The position numbers were made by a program, and so were the translations under genes. Below the pieces are notes generated by a model. It had not been told where the DNA came from, did no database searches, and worked only from the letters and a program-made list of their open reading frames with translations. Below are positions 25,996 to 40,270 of a stretch of DNA of 64,000 bases, in pieces. Each line of letters opens with the position of its first letter. Positions within the stretch are counted from its first letter, which is position 1. The stretch is from Bacteroidales bacterium (lineage in GTDB: Bacteria > Bacteroidota > Bacteroidia > Bacteroidales > UBA932): assembly GCA_017429475.1 (NCBI GenBank), contig JAFROX010000006.1, positions 62,001 to 126,000 on the forward strand. Direction: 5' to 3'.

Positions 25996-27339
25996 ATGGG
26001 AAATCCAAAGGCATTTATGACTGTGCCTCGCATCGAGGCTGGTTATCGCGCTGTAGAAGACCGAATCCGCGATTTCGGAGAGGTCGAGCAGACTCTCAAT
26101 TCAAGGGACCGTCAGCTACAGGCATCCCGCTGCATGGACTGTGGCGTGCCGTTCTGCCACTGGGCCTGTCCGCTCGGCAACAAACAGCCGGAATGGCAGG
26201 ACGCTCTCTACAAAGGAGAATGGGAGAAGGCATACAAGATTCTTTCCCTGACCAACGATTTTCCGGAATTTACCGGAAGAATCTGTCCCGCCCTGTGCGA
26301 GAAAAGCTGTGTGCTTAATCTGACGCTCGGCGAGCCTGTGACTTGCCGGGAAAATGAATGTGCCATAATCGAAAGGGCATTCCTTGAGGGCTATGTGCCA
26401 GTGAACGAGTACAAGCGCAATGGGAAAAAGGTGGCGGTGATTGGGGCCGGTCCTTCTGGACTCTCTACTGCCAGCCAGCTCAACAAGATGGGCTACGAAG
26501 TTACAGTGTATGACAAGAACGAAGCCGCAGGCGGCCTGTTGCGTTTCGGCATCCCCAACTTCAAACTCAACAAGTCAGTCATAGACAGGCGCATCAGGCT
26601 GATGGAAGCCGAAGGTATCAAGTTCCTTTATGGGCAGACCATTGAGGAAGACAAGTTGCCGGAAGGCTATGACGCCTACGCGATATGCACCGGTACTCCT
26701 GATGCCCGCGACCTGAAGATCGAAGGCCGGGGGTTGAAGGGTGTATATTTTGCCCTGGAACTGCTTGGACAGCAGAACAGGGTGCTGGCCGGACAGCAGT
26801 TCAGCGATGATGAGCGGGTAAGCGCCAAGGGCAAGAAGGTGCTTGTGATAGGAGGCGGTGACACCGGCTCCGACTGTATCGGAACAGTCATCCGCCAGGG
26901 TGCGACATCCGTCTGTCAGATAGAGATTATGCCCGAACCCCCCGAGGGATACAACCCGGCAACCCCGTGGCCTATGTGGCCCAACATCAAGCGCACAAGT
27001 TCTTCGCACCACGAAGGCTGCACGCGCCGCTGGCTTCTCAATTCCAACAAGTTCATCGGAAAGGATGGGAAGCTCATCGGTGTCGAGGTAGAGGGCGTCA
27101 TATGGGAACCGAACCCTGAAGGTGGCCGGCCGCTTATGAAACTCGACGGAAACAAAGAAATAATAGAATGCGATATGGCCCTGCTTGCAATGGGATTCCT
27201 CAAGCCGGAACACAAGCCTCTTGCCGAAAACGTATTCCTGGCCGGAGATGCAGCCAGCGGTGCAAGCCTCGTTGTGAGGGCCCTGGCATCAGGTCGGCAG
27301 GCGGCTTCGCAGATTGATTCTTATCTAACCAAGAAATAG
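25996..27339 (+). CDS. gltD: Glutamate synthase small (beta) subunit
   Basis: FAD and [4Fe-4S] subunit that passes electrons from NAD(P)H to GltB. The 447-residue protein opens with the cysteine-rich electron-transfer region (CMDCGVPFCHWACPLG at about 46-61 and CPALCEKSC at about 97), followed by the FAD motif VIGAGPSGLSTA at about 146 and the NAD(P)H motif VIGGGDTGSDC at about 285. It lies 4 nt after gltB and 2 nt before asnB, so it is fully embedded in the operon. Confidence 0.95.
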   Translation: MGNPKAFMTVPRIEAGYRAVEDRIRDFGEVEQTLNSRDRQLQASRCMDCGVPFCHWACPLGNKQPEWQDALYKGEWEKAYKILSLTNDFPEFTGRICPALCEKSCVLNLTLGEPVTCRENECAIIERAFLEGYVPVNEYKRNGKKVAVIGAGPSGLSTASQLNKMGYEVTVYDKNEAAGGLLRFGIPNFKLNKSVIDRRIRLMEAEGIKFLYGQTIEEDKLPEGYDAYAICTGTPDARDLKIEGRGLKGVYFALELLGQQNRVLAGQQFSDDERVSAKGKKVLVIGGGDTGSDCIGTVIRQGATSVCQIEIMPEPPEGYNPATPWPMWPNIKRTSSSHHEGCTRRWLLNSNKFIGKDGKLIGVEVEGVIWEPNPEGGRPLMKLDGNKEIIECDMALLAMGFLKPEHKPLAENVFLAGDAASGASLVVRALASGRQAASQIDSYLTKK

Positions 27340-27341
27340 CT

Positions 27342-29003
27342 ATGTGCGGAATCACAGCAATATTCAACATAAAGGAGCAGACTCCCGAACTTAGGGAGAA
27401 AGCTCTTGAAATGTCCAGGCGACTGCGTCACAGGGGCCCGGACTGGAGCGGCATCTGGTGCGGCGGAAGCTGCATACTCACTCACGAGCGTCTCTCCATC
27501 GTAGACCCCCAGTCAGGCCGCCAGCCTCTGTTCTCCCCGGACAGGAAACAGGTTCTTGCGGTGAACGGCGAGATATACAACCACCAGGCTATCCGCGAAG
27601 CGATGAAGGGCCTGTATGAATTCCAGACAGGTTCAGACTGCGAGGTTATCCTTGCCCTCTACAAGATGAAGGGCATCGACTTTCTGGAGGACATCAGCGG
27701 TATCTTCGCGTTTGCTCTCTATGACGAGGCAGAGGACTCTTTCCTGATAGCCCGTGATCCGATAGGAGTGGAATCGCTATATATAGGATCGGATGCCGAG
27801 GGAAGAGTTTATGTGGCTAGCGAGTTGAAAGCTCTCGAAGGACAGTGCGATGACTACCGCCCGTTTCCTCCCGGTCATTATTACTACAGCAAGGACAGGC
27901 AGATGAAGCGCTGGTATAAGCGCGACTGGATGGAATATGACTCTGTCAAGGACAATCCTGTGGATATTGACGACCTGAGGGTGTCACTACTGTCGGCAGT
28001 AAAGCGCCAGATGATGAGCGATGTGCCATACGGTGTGCTGCTTTCCGGCGGTCTGGACAGCTCGATAATATCAGCCATTGCAAAAAAATATGCCAGGAAA
28101 CGTATCGAGACTTATGACGTCCACGACGCCTGGTGGCCCCAGCTGCACTCGTTCGCCATAGGACTCAAAGGCGCTCCTGACCTGGAGAGGGCACGAGAGG
28201 TGGCACAGTACATCGGTACGGTCCACCACGAGATCAACTATACCGTGCAGGAGGGTCTGGATGTTCTGAAAGATGTAATTTATCATATAGAGACCTATGA
28301 CATCACCACAGTGAGGGCAAGCACTCCTATGTTCCTGCTGGCAAGGGTCATCAAGAGCATGGGAATCAAGATGGTCCTCAGCGGTGAAGGAGCCGACGAA
28401 GTGTTCGGTGGATATCTCTACTTCCACAAGGCCCCTGATGCCCAGGCATTCCACGAAGAAACGGTCCGCAAGCTGGACAAGCTGCATCTGTATGACTGTC
28501 TCAGGGCAAACAAGTCGCTTATGGCGTGGGGAGTCGAAGGAAGGGTGCCTTTCCTCGACAAGGAATTCCTCGACGTGGCGATGCGGCTTAACCCGCAGGC
28601 GAAGATGTGCCCGGGCAGCGTCATAGAGAAACGCATTCTCAGGGAAGCTTTTTCGGATATGCTGCCGGAAAGCATTCTCTGGAGGCAGAAGGAACAGTTC
28701 TCCGACGGTGTTGGTTATTCTTGGATCGACAGCCTGAAGGCCCTTGTCGAAACACAGGTTTCTGACAGCGAGATGGCTGAGGCAGCCGTGCGTTTCCCCA
28801 TAAATCCGCCGAGGAACAAAGAAGAATATTACTATAGAAGCATTTTCGAGTCGCATTTCCCCAGCGAGTCTGCGGCAAGGTCAGTTCCGAGCGTTCCAAG
28901 CGTTGCGTGCTCCACTGCGGAAGCTTTGAGATGGGATGCTGCATTCGCGGGCAGGAATGACCCCAGCGGACGTGCGGTGCAGATGCACAATGCGGCTTAT
29001 TGA
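27342..29003 (+). CDS. asnB: Asparagine synthase B (glutamine-hydrolysing)
   Basis: ATP-dependent amidation of aspartate using glutamine. The 553-residue protein starts with MCGITAIFN, so Cys2 is the class II amidotransferase nucleophile once Met is removed. The synthetase half carries the PP-loop in YGVLLSGGLDSSIISA at about 230, and the normal tail GRNDPSGRAVQMHNAAY is present. A Ser/Val/Pro-rich stretch (SVPSVPSVACS) just before the tail is a minor local feature. It is the second class II amidotransferase in the operon. Confidence 0.95.
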   Translation: MCGITAIFNIKEQTPELREKALEMSRRLRHRGPDWSGIWCGGSCILTHERLSIVDPQSGRQPLFSPDRKQVLAVNGEIYNHQAIREAMKGLYEFQTGSDCEVILALYKMKGIDFLEDISGIFAFALYDEAEDSFLIARDPIGVESLYIGSDAEGRVYVASELKALEGQCDDYRPFPPGHYYYSKDRQMKRWYKRDWMEYDSVKDNPVDIDDLRVSLLSAVKRQMMSDVPYGVLLSGGLDSSIISAIAKKYARKRIETYDVHDAWWPQLHSFAIGLKGAPDLERAREVAQYIGTVHHEINYTVQEGLDVLKDVIYHIETYDITTVRASTPMFLLARVIKSMGIKMVLSGEGADEVFGGYLYFHKAPDAQAFHEETVRKLDKLHLYDCLRANKSLMAWGVEGRVPFLDKEFLDVAMRLNPQAKMCPGSVIEKRILREAFSDMLPESILWRQKEQFSDGVGYSWIDSLKALVETQVSDSEMAEAAVRFPINPPRNKEEYYYRSIFESHFPSESAARSVPSVPSVACSTAEALRWDAAFAGRNDPSGRAVQMHNAAY

Positions 29004-29008
29004 CGCTG

Positions 29009-30436
29009 ATGGATGATATAAGAGACATATCCTTGCACGAAGAATGCGGCGTGTTCGGCATCTTCGGTACGTCGAATGCGGCGGAGATGACCTACTATGG
29101 CCTGCATTCGATGCAGCACCGGGGCCAGGAAGGCTGCGGGATAGTCACTGCTGACTCTGAAGGCAAACTATGCTGCATCAAGGGAGAGGGTCTCGTGCAC
29201 GAAGTATTCGACGAGTCAAAGATTTCAAGGCTCAAGGGCGGTATGGCGATAGGCCATGTCAGGTACGCCACGACAGGGGCTGGTGTCATAGAGAATGTCC
29301 AGCCTTTTCTGTTCAGGCATGGGACGGGCGACTTTGCACTTGCCCACAACGGGAACCTTGTGAATTACGCCCAGTTGCGCAGCAGTCTTGAGAGCACAGG
29401 AAGCCTTTTCCAGACTTCTTCGGACAGCGAGATACTGGCTCACCTCATAAAAAAGGCCCCGTCCCGGAAGAAGCAGCCAAGGATATATAATCTTATCGAG
29501 GCTTTGCAGAAGATTGAGGGTGCTTTCGCCTTTTTGGTGATGACATCCAACAGGATTTACGCCTGTCGTGACAGCAACGGACTGAGACCGCTTTCGATAG
29601 GCGTTCTTGAGCACGGCGGTTATGTCGTGGCGAGCGAAACCTGCGCGTTCGACGTCATCGGAGCTTCCTTCGTGAGGGACGTGGAGCCGGGAGAGATAGT
29701 TACCATAGACAGGCACGGCCTGCGCAGCAACTTCTTCTGTGAGACGTGCCGTCACGCGATGTGTGCAATGGAATATGTCTATTTCTCCAGACCTGACAGT
29801 GATGTTGAAGGCCGGAATGTCCATGCCTACCGCAAAGAGTCCGGCAGGTTGCTGTTTGAGGAAGCCCCTGCAGATGCCGACATCGTCGTCGGTGTTCCCG
29901 ACAGCAGCCTCAGTGCTGCAATGGGATATGCGGAGGCTGGCGGACTTCCGTACGAAATGGGGCTCATCAAGAGTAAGTATGTGGGACGCACGTTCATCGC
30001 TCCTTCTCAGGAACTCAGGGACAAGGGAGTCAGGATGAAGCTGTCGGCGGTTAAGAGTGTGGTAAAAGGCAAACGTGTGGTTCTGATCGACGACTCGATA
30101 GTCCGTGGCACTACTTCCATGCGGATTGTGAGGATGCTCAGGGAAGCCGGAGCTGTGGAAGTCCACGTCCGCATAGCCAGCTCTCCGCTGCGTTTTCCCT
30201 GTTTCTACGGTGTAGACATCAAGAGCAGGGAAGAACTCATCAGCGCCCGACACACGGAGGAAGAAGTCAGGGATATGATAGGCGCCGATTCTCTTTCATT
30301 CCTCTCTGAGAAAGGAATGATTGCCGCAGGCCGTTGCAGCGACCTCTGCCTGGCCTGTTTCAATGGAAAATACCCGACTGCCCTGCACGGGGCCAATAAC
30401 AAAATGATAAAGCAAAGCATATGTGCGGAATTGTAG
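29009..30436 (+). CDS. purF: Amidophosphoribosyltransferase, Fe-S type
   Basis: First committed step of purine synthesis: glutamine plus PRPP to phosphoribosylamine. The protein has 475 residues from ATG 29009. The catalytic Cys13 follows a 12-residue propeptide (HEECGVFGIF), as in Bacillus-type PurF. The PRPP loop is VVLIDDSIVRGTTS at about 353. The four putative [4Fe-4S] ligands are visible: one in RHAMCAMEYVYF, one in RFPCFYG and two in CLACFNGKYP. Its last 16 nt overlap the glmS start. A second, cysteine-less paralogue lies at 52151-53563. Confidence 0.95.
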   Translation: MDDIRDISLHEECGVFGIFGTSNAAEMTYYGLHSMQHRGQEGCGIVTADSEGKLCCIKGEGLVHEVFDESKISRLKGGMAIGHVRYATTGAGVIENVQPFLFRHGTGDFALAHNGNLVNYAQLRSSLESTGSLFQTSSDSEILAHLIKKAPSRKKQPRIYNLIEALQKIEGAFAFLVMTSNRIYACRDSNGLRPLSIGVLEHGGYVVASETCAFDVIGASFVRDVEPGEIVTIDRHGLRSNFFCETCRHAMCAMEYVYFSRPDSDVEGRNVHAYRKESGRLLFEEAPADADIVVGVPDSSLSAAMGYAEAGGLPYEMGLIKSKYVGRTFIAPSQELRDKGVRMKLSAVKSVVKGKRVVLIDDSIVRGTTSMRIVRMLREAGAVEVHVRIASSPLRFPCFYGVDIKSREELISARHTEEEVRDMIGADSLSFLSEKGMIAAGRCSDLCLACFNGKYPTALHGANNKMIKQSICAEL

Positions 30437-32301
30437 GATACGTAGGCGGCAGACAAGCTTTCCCCATACTGATTGAAGGGCTCGAAAAACTGGAGTACAG
30501 GGGATATGACAGTGCCGGAGTATGTATACTCAAGCCAAGCCGGACTTATGGTCAGCCAGGTTCAATGGAAATCATAAAATCTGAAGGAAGGGTAAGCAGG
30601 CTCAAGTCTCTGGCTGCCGGCAAGGATACTGCCGGAACTTGCGGCATAGCCCACACACGTTGGGCAACCCACGGCAATCCGTGTGCTGCGAATGCCCATC
30701 CGCACGTGTCTATGAGCGGGAACCTCGCCATAGTTCACAATGGCATAATAGAGAATTACAGGGTCATCAAGAACCAGCTCCTTGAGCGCGGATATGTTTT
30801 TACGAGCGACACAGATACGGAAGTGCTGGTCCAACTGATAGACTATTATTACAAGTCCAACGGCCACGTGCTTACAAAAGCAGTGCGCAGTGCGCTTGGC
30901 CGCTGCTACGGAGCGTATGCAATAGCGGTGACGGAACGTGAGGATCCGGAACATATAGTCGTAGCCCGCAAGGCGAGCCCTCTTGTGATAGGCATAGGGG
31001 AGGATGAGGGAGAATATTTCATCGCCAGCGACGCAACCCCGATGATTGAATACACCCATAAGGTCGTCTATCTGGATGACGATCAGATTGCGGATGTCCG
31101 TCCAGGACAAGATATTGCTCTTACTGACCTTGTTGGCGTAAAAGCTGATGTCACCGTTCACGAAGTTGACGTGGACATCTCTATGCTCAGTAAAGGCGGC
31201 TTCCCGCATTTTATGCTGAAAGAGATTTTTGAGCAGCCGGATTGTCTGAGGGATTGTATGAGAGGCCGCGTCATCCTGGGAGACCGGGAAGAAGACAACC
31301 GCATAGTGTTGTCTGCCCTCAGGGATTGTCACGACAGGCTTGTCAACGCAAAAAACATAATAATAGTGGCCTGCGGCACCAGCTGGCACGCAGGGCTCAT
31401 CGGCAAACAGTTGATTGAGCAGCTATGTCGCCGTCGGGTTGAGGTCGAGTATGCATCTGAGTTTCGCTACCGCAACCCAGTCATTGAACCCGATGATGTG
31501 GTGATAGCCATCAGCCAGAGCGGAGAAACGGCGGATACCCTTGCGGCCATTGAGTTGGCAAAGAGGGCTGGGGCTCTTGTATTCGGCATCGTGAACGTCG
31601 TTGGCAGCAGCATCGCACGCGAGTCGGATACCGGTATCTACATCCATGTGGGGCCTGAGCTGGGTGTGGCTTCGACCAAGGCCTTCACCGGCCAGGTGGC
31701 AGTGCTTGTGATGCTTGCCCTGGCACTCGGCTTTGAACTCGGCACCCTTGACAGAAAGGAATACTGCAGGACTATAAGCGAGCTTGCGGCTATCCCCGAC
31801 AAGATGAAAGAAACTCTGCAAACCAACGATTATATCAAGGACCTTTCAAAGATTTATACCTATGCAAGCAACTTTCTCTATCTGGGCCGTGGCTTCAACT
31901 ATCCCGTGGCCCTCGAGGGAGCGTTGAAACTCAAGGAAATCAGCTACATCCACGCTGAAGGCTATCCTGCAGCTGAGATGAAGCACGGCCCTATAGCCCT
32001 GGTGGATGCCAATATGCCTATTGTCTTCCTTGCGACGCATCACCAGCTATATGAGAAGATTATCAGCAATATGAGGGAGGTTCAGGCTCGCAACGGACGC
32101 ATTCTGGCTATTGTGACAGAAGGAGATGAAGAAGTCAGGACCATAGCCAGGGACATTATTGAAGTGCCGCCTACTCTGGCGCTGCTGGCACCTCTGCTCA
32201 GCGTTTTGCCGTTGCAGATGCTGGCCTATCACATAGCTGTGCTCAAGGGCCTTGACGTGGATATGCCGCGCAATCTGGCAAAGAGTGTTACTGTTGAATA
32301 A
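30421..32301 (+). CDS. glmS: Glutamine-fructose-6-phosphate aminotransferase (isomerising)
   Basis: Makes glucosamine-6-phosphate for peptidoglycan and lipopolysaccharide. It has 626 residues. The start at ATG 30421 is fixed by MCGIVGYVGGRQA, because Cys2 must become the N-terminal nucleophile, so the 16-nt overlap with purF is real. The class II amidotransferase covers about 1-230, followed by two SIS sugar-isomerase domains (ACGTSWHAG at about 319 and YLGRGFNYPVALEGALKLKE at about 486) and the conserved tail MPRNLAKSVTVE. No glmS ribozyme is seen upstream; control must come from the operon promoter. Confidence 0.95.
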   Translation: MCGIVGYVGGRQAFPILIEGLEKLEYRGYDSAGVCILKPSRTYGQPGSMEIIKSEGRVSRLKSLAAGKDTAGTCGIAHTRWATHGNPCAANAHPHVSMSGNLAIVHNGIIENYRVIKNQLLERGYVFTSDTDTEVLVQLIDYYYKSNGHVLTKAVRSALGRCYGAYAIAVTEREDPEHIVVARKASPLVIGIGEDEGEYFIASDATPMIEYTHKVVYLDDDQIADVRPGQDIALTDLVGVKADVTVHEVDVDISMLSKGGFPHFMLKEIFEQPDCLRDCMRGRVILGDREEDNRIVLSALRDCHDRLVNAKNIIIVACGTSWHAGLIGKQLIEQLCRRRVEVEYASEFRYRNPVIEPDDVVIAISQSGETADTLAAIELAKRAGALVFGIVNVVGSSIARESDTGIYIHVGPELGVASTKAFTGQVAVLVMLALALGFELGTLDRKEYCRTISELAAIPDKMKETLQTNDYIKDLSKIYTYASNFLYLGRGFNYPVALEGALKLKEISYIHAEGYPAAEMKHGPIALVDANMPIVFLATHHQLYEKIISNMREVQARNGRILAIVTEGDEEVRTIARDIIEVPPTLALLAPLLSVLPLQMLAYHIAVLKGLDVDMPRNLAKSVTVE

Positions 32302-32310
32302 GATTCCAAG

Positions 32311-33401
32311 ATGAACTACTCGGATTTCAAGAAATGCACGCTGGAACTGGAGAACGGGATGGTTTTCCCAGGTTATGCTTTCGGTGCGCTGGCTTCAGCC
32401 AGAGGGGAAACGGTATTTTCCACTGCTATGGTAGGTTATCCTGAGACGCTGACCGATCCGTCTTTCGAAGGACAGCTGTTGTGCGTGACGTATCCTCTCA
32501 TCGGCAACTATGGAGTGCCTGCCAGAGAGGTAGATGGAGATGGCCTACATTCGACTTTTGAATCCGAAAGAATACACGTACGTGCTCTGATAATATCCGA
32601 CCTTTCATTCGACTACAGCCATTGGAGTGCCGCGATGAGTCTTGACGAATGGCTATGGGAACAGGGGATTCCGGGTATCTGGGGCGTGGACACCCGCCGT
32701 CTTACACAAGTCCTGAGGGAGAACGGATCTATGCTGGGAAGGCTTGTGCAGGAGAACGGCATCGCCCCTGATTTCGAAGATCCCAACGCCACCAATCTGG
32801 TGGCTGCGGCTTCGTGCAGCCACGTCATCCGTTACCGTGAAGGTGCAGGCAAGAAAGTGGTGCTGGTGGACTGCGGGGTCAAGCACAATATAATCCGCTG
32901 TCTTCTCAAGACTGGTGTTGAGGTGGTGCGTGTGCCGTGGGACTATGACTTCAACGCCGACAAGACGATGGATGACTATGACGGCCTTTTCATCTCTAAC
33001 GGCCCCGGCAATCCGGATCTATGCGAAACGACTGTCGGGCACATTCGGGAAGCCATGAAAAGAGGAAGGCCGATTTTTGGCATCTGCATGGGCAATCAGC
33101 TGCTCGCCAAGGCAGCCGGAGCAAAGACTTACAAACTCCGTTATGGGCACAGAGGGCATAACCAGCCAGTGCGTATGGCAGACAGCGAAAAATGTTTCAT
33201 AACCTCACAGAATCACGGCTTTGCCGTGGATGAAACAACTTTGCCCGATGACTGGGAACCGTTCTTCACGAATCTCAATGATGGAACGAATGAAGGCATC
33301 CGTCACAGCAGCAAACCCTTCTTCTCCGTGCAGTTCCACCCGGAAGCATCCAGCGGCCCCCTGGACACGATGTACCTGTTCAACCACTTTGTCTCAATGC
33401 T

Positions 33402-33405
<4 letters not shown>
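32311..33405 (+). CDS. carA: Carbamoyl-phosphate synthase small subunit
   Basis: Glutaminase subunit that supplies ammonia to CarB for arginine and pyrimidine synthesis. The 364-residue protein has an N-terminal CPSase domain and a C-terminal class I amidotransferase with the nucleophile in FGICMGNQL at about 258 and the His-Glu pair in QFHPEASSGP at about 343. Its stop overlaps the carB start in ATGA, the usual coupling for a 1:1 complex. It is the first class I amidotransferase after four class II enzymes in this operon. Confidence 0.95.
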
Positions 33406-38251
<4,846 letters not shown>

Positions 38252-38254
38252 AGG

Positions 38255-39781
38255 CTACTCCCACTCGATGGTTGCCGGCGGTTTCGAACTGATGTCGTAA
38301 ACTACGCGGTTGACGCCCTTGACACGATTGATGATCTCGTTAGAAATCTTTGCGAGGAAATCGTAGGGCAAGTGAGCCCAGTCGGCGGTCATACCGTCCA
38401 CAGACTCCACGGCGCGCAGCGAAACGACGCTTTCATAGGTTCTCTCATCGCCCATCACACCCACGGAACGTACCGGCAGCAGCATTGCTCCTGCCTGCCA
38501 TACCTTGTCGTAGAGATTGTTGTCGCGAAGGCCGCGGATGAAAATGTCATCGACTTCCTGAAGGATGCGGACCTTCTCGGGAGTGACATCCGAAAGGATG
38601 CGGATGGCCAGGCCGGGGCCCGGGAAAGGATGCCGGCCAAGCAACTCCTGCCTCATCTGCAACTGACGGCCCACTTTGCGCACTTCATCCTTGAAGAGCA
38701 GGCGCAGCGGCTCCACGAGCTTCAGCTGCATATATGCGGGAAGCCCTCCGACATTGTGATGAGACTTTATGGTGACGCTCGGGCCCTTGACCGAAGACGA
38801 TTCAATCACGTCGGGATAGATGGTGCCCTGGGCGAGCCATTTCGCATCCTTTACGAGCGCAGCCTCGGCATCGAAGACCTCTATGAAAGTCTTGCCGATG
38901 GCCTTGCGCTTCGCCTCAGGATCGCTTACGCCGGCAAGCACCTTGTAGAAACGATCCTTCGCATCAACACCCTTGACGTTGAGGCCCATATCGTGATATG
39001 ATTCGAGAACCGAACTGAACTCGTCCTTGCGCAGCAGTCCGTTGTCCACGAAGATGCAGTGCAGGTTACTGCCGATGGCCCTGTGGAGCAGCATCGCAGC
39101 CACTGATGAATCCACACCGCCAGACAGGCCGAGGATGACCTTGTCGTCTCCCAGTTTTTCCTTCAGTTCCCTGACGGTAGTGTCTACGAACGAAGCCGCA
39201 GTCCAACCCTGGTCGCAGCCGCAGATGTCCACCACGAAATTGCGGAGGATGGCAAGACCGTCCACGGAATGGTGGACTTCGGGATGGAACTGGATGGCGT
39301 ATGTTTCTTCATCGTCGATCTTGAAGCCTGCGTACTTCACATTGTCTGTAGAGCATATGCAGCGGTAATTGTCGGGAATGGCCTCGATGGTGTCGCCGTG
39401 ACTCATCCATACCTGCGACCGGTCGCTTACGCCGCGCATCAGCGGACAACTGCGGTCAATGTACTGGAGGTTCGCACGGCCGTATTCCCTGATCTTGGAC
39501 TGCTGCACTTTGCCGCCTCCCCATCTCGCGAGATACTGCGCACCGTAGCATATGGCAAGCAGCGGCAGTTTGCCTTTCACTGCAGCAAGGTCAGGCACGG
39601 GAGCGTCTGCCGCATTGCAGGAATATGGACTTCCTGAGAAGATCACGCCTTTGACGTCCGGCGTAAGCTCCGGAAGTTTGTTATAGGGATGGATTTCACA
39701 ATAGGTGTCCAGTTCCCTAACCTTGCGGGCTATCAACTGAGTGTACTGGGAACCGAAGTCAAGGATGATGATTGTGTCCAT
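38255..39781 (-). CDS. guaA: GMP synthase (glutamine-hydrolysing)
   Basis: Aminates XMP to GMP. The 508-residue protein starts with [20 protein letters not shown], and the class I amidotransferase nucleophile is in [13 protein letters not shown] at about 78 with its His-Glu in QFHPEVHHS at about 165. The ATP-pyrophosphatase P-loop is [15 protein letters not shown] at about 217, and the C-terminal dimerisation domain ends KPPATIEWE. It is another glutamine amidotransferase in this neighbourhood, but on the opposite strand and in a different unit (downstream of mgsA and an acid phosphatase). Confidence 0.95.
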   Translation of the reverse strand: MDTIIILDFGSQYTQLIARKVRELDTYCEIHPYNKLPELTPDVKGVIFSGSPYSCNAADAPVPDLAAVKGKLPLLAICYGAQYLARWGGGKVQQSKIREYGRANLQYIDRSCPLMRGVSDRSQVWMSHGDTIEAIPDNYRCICSTDNVKYAGFKIDDEETYAIQFHPEVHHSVDGLAILRNFVVDICGCDQGWTAASFVDTTVRELKEKLGDDKVILGLSGGVDSSVAAMLLHRAIGSNLHCIFVDNGLLRKDEFSSVLESYHDMGLNVKGVDAKDRFYKVLAGVSDPEAKRKAIGKTFIEVFDAEAALVKDAKWLAQGTIYPDVIESSSVKGPSVTIKSHHNVGGLPAYMQLKLVEPLRLLFKDEVRKVGRQLQMRQELLGRHPFPGPGLAIRILSDVTPEKVRILQEVDDIFIRGLRDNNLYDKVWQAGAMLLPVRSVGVMGDERTYESVVSLRAVESVDGMTADWAHLPYDFLAKISNEIINRVKGVNRVVYDISSKPPATIEWE

Positions 39782-39799
39782 TGGGGTAGATTGACGGGC

Positions 39800-40258
39800 T
39801 TATTTAAGTTTACGGTTCTTGTATGTTTCGATGCAGGCGGGAATCATTCTCTCGTACCCCTTGTCAGTAAAGAGAGGTGAAGATATGATGAAGTCTGCTG
39901 AAGATCGGTTGGAGGCATAAGGGATGTTGTAGAGCGATGCAAGCCTGCTGAGGCCCAGCACATCGTTCTGGTGTCCTTGTACAATGAGGTTGTCGCAGAA
40001 GAATACAAGCATATCGAGCCTGCCTTCGGCAATCATTGCGCCGACTTCGGCGTCGCCTCCCAGCGGTCCGCTGAGAAGTGCGTTGACCTCCGGACACTCG
40101 TCGCCCAGTTTCTCGACGAGGGCTGTCTTGATGAGCCTTCCCGTCGTGCCTGTACAATACAATGTACAATGCTTAATTGTTTCGGCATTGTATTTCACCC
40201 AGTCAATCAACTCCTCCTTTCTGGAGTCGTGGGCTACAAATCCTATGGTTTTAATCAT
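39800..40258 (-). CDS. mgsA: Methylglyoxal synthase
   Basis: Converts dihydroxyacetone phosphate to methylglyoxal, a bypass that relieves phosphosugar stress. It has 152 residues. Key residues of the family are kept: the aspartate in VFFCDNL (equivalent to Asp71 of the E. coli enzyme), and His and Asp in GHQNDVLGL (His98/Asp101), although the surrounding loop differs from the common PHDPDV form. NIPYASNRSSADFIISS closes the fold. It lies 18 nt upstream of guaA and 12 nt after the phosphatase, so it is the middle gene of a three-gene unit. Confidence 0.9.
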   Translation of the reverse strand: MIKTIGFVAHDSRKEELIDWVKYNAETIKHCTLYCTGTTGRLIKTALVEKLGDECPEVNALLSGPLGGDAEVGAMIAEGRLDMLVFFCDNLIVQGHQNDVLGLSRLASLYNIPYASNRSSADFIISSPLFTDKGYERMIPACIETYKNRKLK

Positions 40259-40270
40259 TGTTTCAAAGTT

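Noticed and set aside
28880-28960. Ser/Val/Pro repeat near the end of asnB as a possible frame error
   Set aside because: The usual C-terminal residues follow in frame and the total length matches AsnB.
29225-30253. Open frame of 342 codons on the minus strand inside purF
   Set aside because: Antisense to a complete PurF with all catalytic and Fe-S residues; no protein motifs.
30300-30420. glmS ribozyme upstream of glmS
   Set aside because: The region is coding sequence for the end of PurF, and glmS overlaps it; no room for the ribozyme fold.
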